Part shown: positions 23,320 through 33,551 of the stretch, piece by piece
Layout: each line of letters begins with the position of its first letter
Position numbering within the stretch: position 1 is the first letter of the stretch
From: Meconema thalassinum
Taxonomy: Eukaryota; Arthropoda; Insecta; Orthoptera; Tettigoniidae
DNA length: 64,000 nucleotides
Direction of reading: 5' to 3'
NCBI GenBank assembly: GCA_946902985.2
Contig: OX336388.2
Span: 1,503,770,545 to 1,503,834,544, forward strand
Translations under genes and position numbers: made by a program
Notes under the pieces: generated by a model
Database searches by the model: none
What the model was told of the DNA's origin: nothing
What the model saw: only the letters and a program-made list of their open reading frames with translations

Positions 23320-23560
23320 AGACTGGCTGCGTGGCTCAGCGGTATCGTCATCACCTGCTGAGCCCAAGGTTGCAGGATTGAATCCTGCAGTCAGTTGACA
23401 TTTAAAGATGCGCAAATGCCAGGGACCCGTGTTAGTAGATTTACTGGCACGTTAAAGATCCCCTTCGGAGCAGATTCCGGCACTTTGGCGTCTCTAAAAG
23501 CCACAGTAGTTAAATGGAACGTGAAACTGATGACATTATAATAACCCATTCTAAAGCAGC
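23320..23560 (+). mobile_element. SINE with a different tRNA-like head
   Basis: A box tggctcagcggtatcgtc and B box aggattgaatcctgc form a tRNA-like start, followed by a body gcgcaaatgccagggacc and gcacgttaaagatccccttc. It is unlike the other SINE heads in the window. No copies elsewhere in the window were noticed. Confidence 0.65.
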
Positions 23561-23569
23561 TTGTATCTA

Positions 23570-24128
23570 CCGTTAGCTCAAATATTTGTGAGGTGTTCCT
23601 TATATTCCCCCCCTTTCCACCCGCAGTATATATCCTGAAATATGATAACAGGGAAACCCGATAACAAATTCTTGAAATCAATACGTAATGATTATTAAAA
23701 ATATATATTTTAGACTCCTGAAACCCAGGTCCCCATTTAGCTTCTCGTGTGAAACAGAAAATCTTTCTTTATTTTGTCAGGAAACCATATTGAATTACCA
23801 TAACATACCTAGTCGAAACATACCGTAAAACCTTTAACAGGTACATAATTGATGATTTAATAGATATATGAAACCACTGTCTACCAAAGAAAACAACAAA
23901 AATGTAAAAAAAAAAATCTTTCATATTAAAAATCGTTAACCGTTAATCGTTAACAATTTTCAATACGATCGGAGAAGCCGTACAGACACCAATCTCGTAT
24001 GCCGCTACCCAATCGATCACTCAGCTCTTGGGCTTGAAATAGAATGAAGGGTGCAACCTCTGTGCCCATTAAAAATATCACGAACATCGAAATATAGTAT
24101 TGTAGGCCTATAAGTTTAGCGGGTATAT
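23570..24128. other. Non-coding, nothing recognised
   Basis: AT-rich with an a-rich run at 23906-23915 and no coding sense. Confidence 0.5.
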
Positions 24129-24130
24129 TA

Positions 24131-24752
24131 CGAGGGAAGTTCTGAAAATAAGTTTCGTCAGGGACCCTTTATTGCCAAACTGATATACACCACGGCATCA
24201 TGATTTATACACCTTGCGCTATTTTTCGACATAGTCGCCACCAACATTGAGACACTTGTCATAGCATGCAATCGGTTTGAAGAGACCACGCTGGTTATGC
24301 GCCTTTCCGCTAACACCATGTCCTGTACTCGAGCAATGTTGTTTTCATTCGTGGATGTGGAGGGACGCCCACTTCGATCTTAATCCTCCAAACTTTGGCC
24401 ATCCTTCACTGAACATGCAACACCAGCGACCGACCATTTGATCATACACGGTCTGTAGGCGCTCATGGAAGACTGACACACTAGTTCCACGTGCCCATCC
24501 ATACCAGATAACAGCACGCACTTCCACTGACGATCACGTTGTCAGTACACAATTGTATGCCATCGTGAGTTGTACTCGAATGATATCGGGCACGCCAGTC
24601 TGCTGCTCCTCTCTCTTCGTCGGCGCTCTGCGCATGCGTCATTATGCTCCTTCCGTCGTTGAACCAGCCTATGGGTGTGAATTATTATGGCGATTGTTTA
24701 TGTCACCTGGTGTGCAATAAAATGACGAATCTCACTTTTGGATCTTCCCTCG
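24131..24752 (-). mobile_element. Internally deleted mariner (DD34D-type) element
   Basis: TA-bordered ends cgagggaagt (24131) and cttccctcg (to 24752) are inverted. On the minus strand, 24527-24345 holds an N-terminal HTH piece (FHERLQTVYDQM, MFSEGWPKFGG), and 24265-24210 encodes YDKCLNVGGDYVEK followed by a stop, the classic mariner transposase C-terminus. The catalytic middle is missing. Confidence 0.8.
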
Positions 24753-24759
24753 TATATGC

Positions 24760-25555
24760 AACCGTGTTCACCCCAAAGAACGAAAACATTAGAAATATGT
24801 TTTATTTGTAAAACCCGTTCAGGTCCGACGTATGATTTCTTAATATAGTTTTCTAATATTAACACCTCTTTGTGCTTCCAATACATTTGAGTGCATAGTC
24901 TATCCGGTGCCGTTGATATAACCATCCCCGAGCTTTCATTAAGATAGGAATGTCCATTTAAGCACCAATATACATCATAGAGTCTCCGAAGCTTTTCTCT
25001 CTGTCACTTAGTGAATAATGTGTGATGAAATATAATTTAGACTGTGCTCTGATTTTAGTTTAACAAAATTTCACGAACTTTAAGAAATATATTGTTCGAG
25101 AGATGCTCCCACCGAAGCGTATCGGGTCAGATTTTCAGGTAATGGATGTGGAAATTTAGAGGTGATATGCCACGTCCAGTGGCTCAGATTCCACGTAAAA
25201 TGTAGGCCCCGTGGCTTGTGATCCCAAGATTAATGGTCACCTAAAACTAAAATATTTCCTTATTGTTTGTTTCCGAAATAAAAATGGCTGCATAAGGTGA
25301 CGATTCAAATGTGATTTATATTTAAAACATACCCTTCAAACACAGAGGAGCGTCATATCCCTGCAGTCAAGGTGCTTGCTTCTCACTGAGGTGGACCACG
25401 TTTGATTCTCGGCTAATGTACGGTAGGCTATATGAGCTTTTTGAGTATCGTATTTATATTTATTGAAATCCTGGTGACAGTATATATCCCAAGTTTATAC
25501 TTTATACCGGTATAAACTGAAAAGGATAATAATAATAATAATAATAAAATAAAAA
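24760..25555. other. Non-coding, nothing recognised apart from a short (AAT)n run
   Basis: No coding character. A triplet run aataataataat lies at about 25528-25548 immediately before the next SINE. Confidence 0.5.
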
Positions 25556-25559
25556 ATAT

Positions 25560-25875
25560 AATTCCCCGCGGTGTAGCCGTGCGCGTTAAATAGCTCACCA
25601 TGGCCCCGACGGGGGAGCTGCAGCATGTCCAGAAATCAGAGGTTCGAATCTTGGCGCTGACAAAGGCTATCCTGATTGTGGTTTCTCCCCGGGGATTTTC
25701 CACATTCCCTCCAGGGAAATGCCAGCATAGTACCTTATGTTAAGTCCCGGGACACGTACCCCATTCACCACCCCAATCATCACTGCTACACACATTCACT
25801 ACAGAATCATCAGTTATCAGAAAAATTCAACCCATACCTGTGTACACGAGGTTGATAACCAAAGATATCCCAAGC
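25560..25875 (+). mobile_element. SINE (same family as 21385-21745)
   Basis: The head ccccgcggtgtagccgtgcg, B box gaggttcgaatcttgg, then ccagggaaatgccagcatag and the acactactac-like tail. It is uninterrupted and therefore shows what the copy at 21.4 kb looked like before its palindrome formed. Confidence 0.8.
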
Positions 25876-26084
25876 CCCAAATACGAATTAAGAAGAACAA
25901 AACCGCACAAGATAACACTGATTCGGGATTCTCGATTTATCTAAATCTGGTGCGCTAATACTTCACATCACCGTCGAATCACGCGTTTATTACTATATAC
26001 TGTATTTAATGTATTTACATTGTTTGGACACAAAGGATCACATTAAGAAAATTATGATCAGTTACTGTTCTTCTTGTTCTTACA

Positions 26085-26691
26085 GAACTCCGTCATAATC
26101 TCACTGTGTCGAACTCGACGTTCCTCCGTCCATCCTTTCCCGAGTCTCCTTGGTCGTCTTCATGTGTGACTTCCCAACTGTGGATCTTATGTTGGAATGT
26201 CATTTGATCGTCTATGTCTATTGGTGTGATGTTGGCACTTTCGAGATCAATTTGAACTTGGGTAACCCAGACTGTTGTCACTTTAAGTTTCCGTAAGCAA
26301 GTTATTAAAATGTGTTTTGTTAGTCGGTCGTCATTCAGTCTCATAATGTGGCCGTAGAATCTCAGTCGTCGCTGCGGAAATCTAACTCGATGTTGGAGTA
26401 GCCTATCTCTCAGTGACTGTGCATGATTTGAAGCCGATATCCATCATCTGTGCGCTCAGGGCCCAATATTTTCGGGATGATTTTTCTCTCAGACTTCTTG
26501 ATGTTCTCGAGATCTCCTTTGTAGTTGAGGTTTAGGGTCTCGCTAGCGTAGAGTGTCTCAGGTTTGATGACAATCGTGTAGTGTTGAACTTTGGTGTTGA
26601 TGCTCATGCATTTCTTGTTGTAAATATTCGCTATTTTTCCGTATGCTTTCCGCAATTTAAGTCCACGAGCTTTTTGCGCTACTCTTTCCAT
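26085..26691 (-). pseudogene. RTE-like non-LTR reverse transcriptase C-terminus
   Basis: Minus strand: 26691-26410 reads MERVAQKARGLKLRKAYGKI, TIVIKPETLYASETLNLNYK, KSERKIIPKILGPERTDDGY. After a frameshift the end (26344-26093) reads MRLNDDRLTKHILITCLRKL. This is the thumb/C-terminal region of a non-LTR RT (VLLYGSETW-like, ERKILRKIFGP-like, GHIxRMxxxRL). The catalytic region is absent, as expected for a 5'-truncated insertion. Confidence 0.75.
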
Positions 26692-26699
26692 ACCTGTAG

Positions 26700-26862
26700 G
26701 TTCAATAATTTATTATTATTATTATTATTAATCAGGCCATACAAAATACACTGATCAGCGTCATGATAATATAGGCCTACATAACATAATACAGTAGTAA
26801 AATTTAATTCAGTGACAGATGACCTCACTGTTCCGCCCCTTAAAACAACAATAACTAACAAA
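26700..26862 (+). repeat. Repeat 3' tail with (ATT)n
   Basis: An (att)n run at 26709-26729 and a tail gatgacctcactgttccgcc then ccttaaaacaacaataacta. The same tail type occurs at 63187-63245 and about 16513-16550, marking the end of one dispersed element family. Confidence 0.55.
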
Positions 26863-26869
26863 AACTACT

Positions 26870-27820
26870 TTCAATTCTTGAACATGTTTTTATACCGATG
26901 ATGTTCAAGAGTCAATAGGACTGAAGATGAATTAATAGAATTGAAGCGCATACAAGAGGAGTTTTATTCAATTTAGTCAGGGTGGATCAATCCCTTAGCT
27001 TTATTTTTAATAGGAAAATAGAAAAATATAATTGTACTGTATGTCAATAAGGAACCAACCATCCATGGCATTTATTGTCATGTTGTGTTATAACGCAACC
27101 TGCTCTGGTGGTTCGGCTACCAATGAATTCATTTCTGTACAGTGAATATTCTCAAACGCACGCTTACTACTAGGTCGGTCAACTCATGTGCTTCAAACAA
27201 ATATGTACCGTGACACCTGAAACCACATCAAGGGAGAAGCGTTGACTCTAAGGTGTGATCTTGACTCCAACTTTGTGTACTCGTTAGGTTCGTCAACACC
27301 GCTGTGGCATTTCATTTACCACCTCTGTACAGATAGATAATCTGTCTCCGGTAATTGGATGCCCCAGTAGCCAGTACAGTATAGCATTCAAGAGACACAC
27401 ACTGCACACATTGAAGACACCGTCTAATACGGCATTCAGAGACTGCACATACGTTGAGGGCGTAAAGTAGAGCTCACTGCTAGAGGATGTTAGTCATGGA
27501 GGCCAGTATCGATGGCTCGGGAAACACTTGCTTAGAATCCTAATATTGACCACTCATTAAATAATTTCCCATGGTCTTCCCGTTACAACTTCATGTGAAT
27601 TGTCTTTCCCAAAGACCACTAACGCCTCAATCTAAGTGTAACTTCTGTATAAATAACGTAAGCTTTTCGTCGGAGCATTTGGAATATTTGGCTAAAACTT
27701 TATATTTATTTTATAACATGTATTTATCTTCCTGATCCATTAACTCGTGGAATAAACATGTTGAAAGTACAAAAAAAAAACAATTTAAAGTATTACAGTA
27801 TTATGAACAAATAAATGCAG
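26870..27820. other. Non-coding, nothing recognised
   Basis: No coding sense or clear repeats. Confidence 0.5.
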
Positions 27821-27821
27821 T

Positions 27822-28494
27822 TTCACTTCCACTTTACGAATGCAAATCCGACCAGTTTCACCTTTGTGTATCGTCACTTCCACTTTCTGTTTAAAAGTGA
27901 AATCTGACCAGTTTCAACTTTGTGCATCGTCACTTCCACTTATATTATAAATTTGAATTTGACCAGTTTCACCTTTCTGCACCGTCACTTCCACTTATAC
28001 TCGTACTATAAAGTTAAATCCGACCAGTTTCACCTTAGTGCATCGTCACTCCCACTTATATTATAAAGTTAAATCCCACCAGTTACACCTTAGTGCATCG
28101 TCACTCCCACTTATATTATAAAGTTAAATCCCACCAGTTACACCTTAGTGCATCGTCACTCCCACTTATATTATAAAGTTAAATCCCACCAGTTACACCT
28201 TAGTGCATCGTCACTCCCACTTATATTATAAAGTTAAATCCCACCAGTTACACCTTAGTGCATCGTCACTCCCACTTATATTATAAAGTTAAATCCCACC
28301 AGTTACACCTTAGTGCATCGTCACTCCCACTTATATTATAAAGTTAAATCCCACCAGTTACACCTTAGTGCATCGTCACTCCCACTTATATTATAAAGTT
28401 AAATCCCACCAGTTACACCTTAGTGCATCGTCACTCCCACTTATATTATAAAGTTAAATCCCACCAGTTACACCTTATTGCATCGTGCTTCTAC
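27822..28494. repeat. 55-bp minisatellite array
   Basis: Eight nearly identical 55-bp units start with gtgcatcgtcactcccac at about 28039, 28094, 28149, 28204, 28259, 28314, 28369 and 28424. A degraded last unit begins near 28479. Before them lie three or four diverged units (gaccagtttcaccttt, cgtcacttccactt). Homogenised centre and decayed edges are normal for a minisatellite. Related units resume at 39574. Confidence 0.95.
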
Positions 28495-28495
28495 A

Positions 28496-29720
28496 TCTTA
28501 TATATAACAAGATGTTCAGTAAAGAACATATAGCCTACTTTCTCCTAAATGCATGGGTATTGTTTTAACACTTTGTCCTTTTCAAGGAGTATAATTGAAT
28601 GTTGGTTGTAGTAGCTTGTTGAAATACAACGTGCTATAGGGATATTAAACATGAATATGAGGTGCCCTTTGCTAGTGCTACCTCTGTAAAAAATTTCAAT
28701 CAATTCGGTTTCACCGTGTTTGAATTGATATGGGGAATGGATTTGCACACATACAAGGCCGCTATTTGCAAACTATTGGGCTGATGACCTTGTAGTCAGT
28801 CATAGGATGCTTTCCACAAAAAGGCATGTTGTTGCAAAATGTGGTAGAGATCAAATTATTAGGATGGTCGTGATTTGATTTAAGCTATTAACATTTTGGT
28901 GGCCGTCATTCCGTTTCCGTCAAGATGGCGGCGATATAAAACACGACACTGAGGTGCCCTTTGCTAGTGCTACCTCTGTGCCAAATTTCGTTCAATTCGG
29001 TTTCACCGTGTTTGAATTGATAGGGGAATCGATTTGCACCCATACTTGGCCACCATCTGCAAACTATTGGGCTGATGATCTTGCAGTTTGGTCAGAATAT
29101 GCTTCCCACATAAAGATATGTTGTTGCAATATTTGGTAGAGACTAGATTATTAGATTGGTCGTAATTACATTTTAGCTTTTAACATTTGGGTTGCCGCGA
29201 TTACGTTTCCGTCAAGATGGCGGTGATACAAAACATGACACTGAGGTGCCCTTTGCTAGTGCTACCTCTGTACCAAATTTTGTTCCATTCGGTTTCACCG
29301 TGTTCGAATTGATAGGGGGAATCGATTTTCACACAAAGATGGCCGCCATCCGCAAAATATTAGGCTAATGACCTATTAGTTTGGTCAAAGGATGCACCCT
29401 CCATAAAGGTATATTGTTGCAAAATTTGGTAGAAATCGGATGATTAGGTTAATCGTAATTTGATTTAAGTTTTGAACATTTGTGTGGCCGCCATTACGTT
29501 TCCGTCAAGATGGCGGCGCTATAAAACATGACACTGAGGTGCCCTTTACTAGTGCTACCTTTGTGCCAACTTAAGTTCAATTCGCGTTCACCGTGTTCGA
29601 ATTGATAGGGGGGGGGGGGGACAGACATTCAGAGTACACACACAGACATACACACTTTTTTCGCCCTGTGTTGATCTCATAAGTCTACTTTCAATTTTTG
29701 CCAAAATCGAAATTAGGCTA
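28496..29720 (+). mobile_element. Rolling-circle (Helitron/Helentron-like) non-autonomous element A
   Basis: It starts at a TC preceded by A (tcttatatataacaagatgt), with a gttc/gaac mini-hairpin and agcctacttt just inside. It contains about 3.5 tandem copies of a roughly 292-bp unit starting gaggtgccctttgctagtg near 28661, 28951, 29243 and 29536, then a cagaca/cacaca microsatellite. It ends ctactttc...attaggcta, an inverted match to agcctactt. No ORFs. A Rep/helicase would be supplied in trans. Confidence 0.6.
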
Positions 29721-30118
29721 GAAATGGAAATGTATATCTGTCTGTACCTAATGGACTCCGAAGCAGTTTAACCGATTGCATTGAATTTTTGTAGGGTTGT
29801 AGTGCACACCTCAAGGAAGGTTTTTGGCCCTCTCCATTCCTTTCATTTAGGCCCTTTGGCGCAAATCTACACCGTATTACTGGGCTCAAATCTACACCGA
29901 TTCACCGAGCTGAACTGAATTTTACATACTTACCATTTGGAACAAGACGAGTAACACTATCTACTTGAAAATTCGGACAGCCCTCTTCATTCCCTTCATT
30001 TAGGCCCTTGAGCACAAATACTAAATTTCCATGCCCCACAAGCTTTATAATTTTATTTAAGGGCGTCGTCACAGCATTGGCGAGGATTCGTTATTTTACA
30101 GTATGAGCGGCGAGAATG
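29721..30118 (+). repeat. Helitron-like 5' section, copy 1
   Basis: gaaatggaaatgtatatctg, accgattgcattgaattttt, tagggttgtagtgcacacc and ccctttggcgcaaatctaca are repeated at 31887-32280. The two copies part company at about 30116/32276. In both cases this section directly follows the ggcta end of the preceding element, so the pair behaves as one composite unit. Confidence 0.75.
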
Positions 30119-30373
30119 TTAATTTCCTTGCTTCTATGCATACTTTATTTGTTTTTTTCCTGTTTTGCCGAAAGAATGCAAACCATCTTTTAGGGTATTT
30201 TTTATACAGGTGGAGACACTGTTCGTACGGAAGTTCGCGACACTGACGTCTATCTATTTAACAGTCTGTTATTCCTTGACGCAAGTATTATCTCTTACAG
30301 AGACCGAATGCAAGTGGAATTGGTCCTCGAGATATGGTGTTGCCATGGTATCGTTCATCAATCCCTATCCTCT
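30119..30373 (+). repeat. Dispersed repeat shared with 43770-44003
   Basis: ttctatgcatactttatttg, aacagtctgttattcctt and tatctcttacagaga correspond in order to ctttctatgcatattttta, aacagtctgttacttctt and tatctcccgcagaga near 43.8-44.0 kb. Confidence 0.5.
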
Positions 30374-31886
30374 TCTTATATAAAACAAGTAGTTCCGTGA
30401 AGAACTAAATAGCCTATTTTTATATATCCTACTAATATTAATTGCCCCTATCAACATACAAATTGTCAGTTTGATTCCTGTAATAGATTCGTAAATATTG
30501 AGAACCGACTAAATATTTTGGATGGTCACCATGTTGGATTTTATATTATAGGCCTTAGATTTAAGTACTATTACATCAAGATTATTGTGTAGGTGTTTTA
30601 TTCAAACTTCAATCGCATGGTTACGACACAAGAAATAAAAGCGGGATTTTAAAATTTCACTCAGCCGCCATCTTGTGGTTATGAAATAAATTTAAATGAA
30701 TTAGATGCCAGTCGATTATAATTTGTATAAGCATATACCGTATCAAGTGTCACTGCACTCGGATGATAAAACGCAAGAAACGTCCATTTGAATATTTAAA
30801 TTTCGCGTCGCCCCCATGTTGGACTTGTACTCGCCAGGTTATTGAACGTCCCATAAGTGAACTTATGCTTACAGCCTCTATACACTTACAAAATTTCAGT
30901 TTGATTGCTGTAGTAGATTAATAAATATTAAGAACCATCTAAATATTTCGGATGGTCGCCATGATGGATTTCAATATATGTTGGCCATAGAGTTATGTAC
31001 TATTAGATGATGGTTATTGTGTACGTTCATTATGCAAATGTCGATTTCGATCGCAAGATTAGAACACAAGAAATAAAAACTTAATTTTTGAAATTCACAC
31101 AGCCACCATCTTGAGGTTACGTAAACAATTCAACTAAATTAGATACCAGTGCATTACAATGTGTATAAACATATCCTGTACGAAGTTTCATTGTGTTTGG
31201 ATCATTAAATCGCGAGAAAAGTCTATTTAAAACTTTCAAATTCGCGTGACCGCCATGTTCGTATTGTAGTTGACCGGTTTTTGAAAGTCTCATAGATTAA
31301 CTTCCAGTAGTGCCCTTTATTTGCGTACAAAATTTCATGGTGATACCGGTAATAGTTTCAGAGATATAGAATGCCGGTGAAATATTTCGCACAGCCGCCA
31401 TCTTGAGGTTATGTAAATAATTGAACGAAGTTAGATGTCGGTGCATTACAATATGTATAAACATATAATGTACCAAGTTTCATTGCGATTGGTTGGTTAA
31501 ACCGCGAGAAACGTCTATTTAAAAGTCTCAAATTCGCTTTGCCGCCATGTTGGTTTTGTAGTTACCAGATTTTCAAAAGTCACATAGGTGAACTTCTAGT
31601 AGTTCCCTTACGACCGTACAAAATTCCAGGGTGATATCGGTAATAGTTTCGGAGATATTGAATGCTGGTGAAATATTTCGCACAGCCGCCATGTTGGATT
31701 GGTGAGACGTAACAAAATTTGAAGGGAACGGCCGGGGTCACCCGGAATAGTGCTATGAACTTACTGAGTTTCATAGAAATCGCTGCAGCCGTTTAGAAGT
31801 TATTATGGGGGGCACACACAGACAGACAGACACACCGACAAAAGGTGATCTCATAAGCCCATTTTTTCATAAATGAAAATAGGCTA
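30374..31886 (+). mobile_element. Rolling-circle-like element B
   Basis: 5' end tcttatataaaacaagtagt matches element A. Inside are loosely repeated ggccgccatgttggatttt-like blocks (near 30525, 30950, 31250, 31540, 31685), the cagacagacagacacacc microsatellite and the terminal aaaataggcta. No coding sequence. Confidence 0.6.
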
Positions 31887-32711
31887 AAAATGGAAATGTA
31901 TATCTGTCCGAAGCTAATGGCCTCCGACACCGTTTAACCGATTGCATTGGAATTTTGTAGGGTTGTAGTGCACACCCCAAGGAAGGTTTTTGGCAACAAT
32001 AAGTTTAGATTGCCTTCTCCATTCCTTTCATTAAGGCCCTTTGGCGCAAATCTACACCGTTTCACCGAGCTGAACTGAATTTTACTTACTTACCATTTGG
32101 AACAAGACGAGTAACACTATCTACTTGAAAATTCGGACAGCCCTCTCCATTCCCTTCATTTAGGCCCTTTGGCACAAATACTGAATTTCCATGCCCCACA
32201 AGCTTTATAATTTTATTTAAGGTCGTCGTCACGGTATTGGCGAGGATTCGTTATTTTACAGTACGAGCGAGGAATGTAAAAATTTTATATCCCTACATGA
32301 ACTGTATCATTTATAAAGGTGGATTGTGGGGTCGGAAACGAGTGTGATTTTTAGTCTGATTTTGAGTCTAATTTTATAGTCTCTGCGTAGCTTATTGTAT
32401 GTGACTATTTGGATCTTTACGACGGCTCCTAGGGTATAATTGTTTCCATTTTGCACGGGATGCTTTCTTGCTGTTTATAGATTTATTTTTGTTACTTGAA
32501 TGCGTCTATTTGCAAATATTTAACTGATTTTTGGTCGTTTTCTGCCATTATGTGCAACCTAAATTCACAGACTACTGTGGCGTATTCTACTGACACTCTA
32601 ATTAGTTTATTAAGTTTGCCTTATAAATCTTACTGGTCAACCCCGTCACAAGATTGATATGTTTAAAATGGCTTTCTTATTATTACTTGAAATGATTACA
32701 GTAGCCTATGT
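31887..32711 (+). repeat. Helitron-like 5' section, copy 2, ending at the PLE insertion
   Basis: The first 390 bp repeat 29721-30116. The sequence continues as unique AT-rich DNA to the target gtagcctatgt (32701-32711) of the PLE palindrome and resumes at 38913. Confidence 0.6.
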
Positions 32712-32840
32712 GGTGTTTGAAGCCATATTTTCAGTGTTGCCTTAGTAAACAAGTGTTTAGTGCTTTTCAGTCGGTCAACACGAATGTACCCAAAAGAGAT
32801 GGGTTATGCCCTAATCCTGAAATAAATTACATGAGATTAA

Positions 32841-32895
32841 TAATACACTAGGATGACCAGTTTCGATCGTCAAGCGATCATCATCAGATCCATTA
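32841..32895 (-). ncRNA. Hammerhead-ribozyme-like motif, left PLE arm
   Basis: Mirror image of the motif at 38757-38811, with the predicted cleavage between 32855 and 32854 on the minus strand. The same one-base anomaly in stem II is present. Confidence 0.55.
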
Positions 32896-33551
32896 CACTT
32901 AGGCTATAAAATCTATGTTTGAAATACAGGTGAAAATATTTACAATATGTACAATTATTTAGTTGCAGTATTGGTACTGCAACTGTCAGTGTATGCTAAA
33001 TCCAGTATATATGTTAGGTGAAATGCTAAATGGTGATAGCTATCCGGAGATTGTACTTTAAGAGAGATTATATGGTTGTAAACTATGGTTAAACTATAAA
33101 ATTTTAGGCTAACTACTTATCTGATTGTCTTCCGTACTACAGCTACTCGCAGTTTTCGTGTTTACTAGAACTCACTGTGCGGTCGACTGCGGTGGTTATC
33201 TTAACGACTGGTTTTTCCCTCCCTTCTCCCCCCTACCCCTACGTGCTGTGGGGAGTGATCGCGATGTGTTTATGTGAGGTGTTGCCAACCTAGATAAGAT
33301 GTATGTTATTGAATGAGGTGGGTCTGCAACTATTAAAGACCGTGGATTAGCCCTCGCCACGCGTGGAGCATAACCCATTCGAACTAAGCGTTGACGGTCT
33401 TATGAGGACGTCCCGGCACCTTTAATACTGCCGCGAATATGGGCCTTGGTTTATTGCAGAAGAAAAGTACATCGTACACCTGATCCAGATAACATTTACC
33501 TATTAAAAAACCCCTAATTTCCCCCCTTTTTTATCTAGCTTGGCTGTGTCG

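Noticed and set aside
23324..23400. True tRNA gene
   Set aside because: A and B boxes are present but the segment continues into a SINE body, and I could not form a sound cloverleaf by eye.
27822..28494. CRISPR-like regular repeat spacing
   Set aside because: Units are contiguous 55-bp tandem copies without unique spacers, in a eukaryotic TE-rich context.
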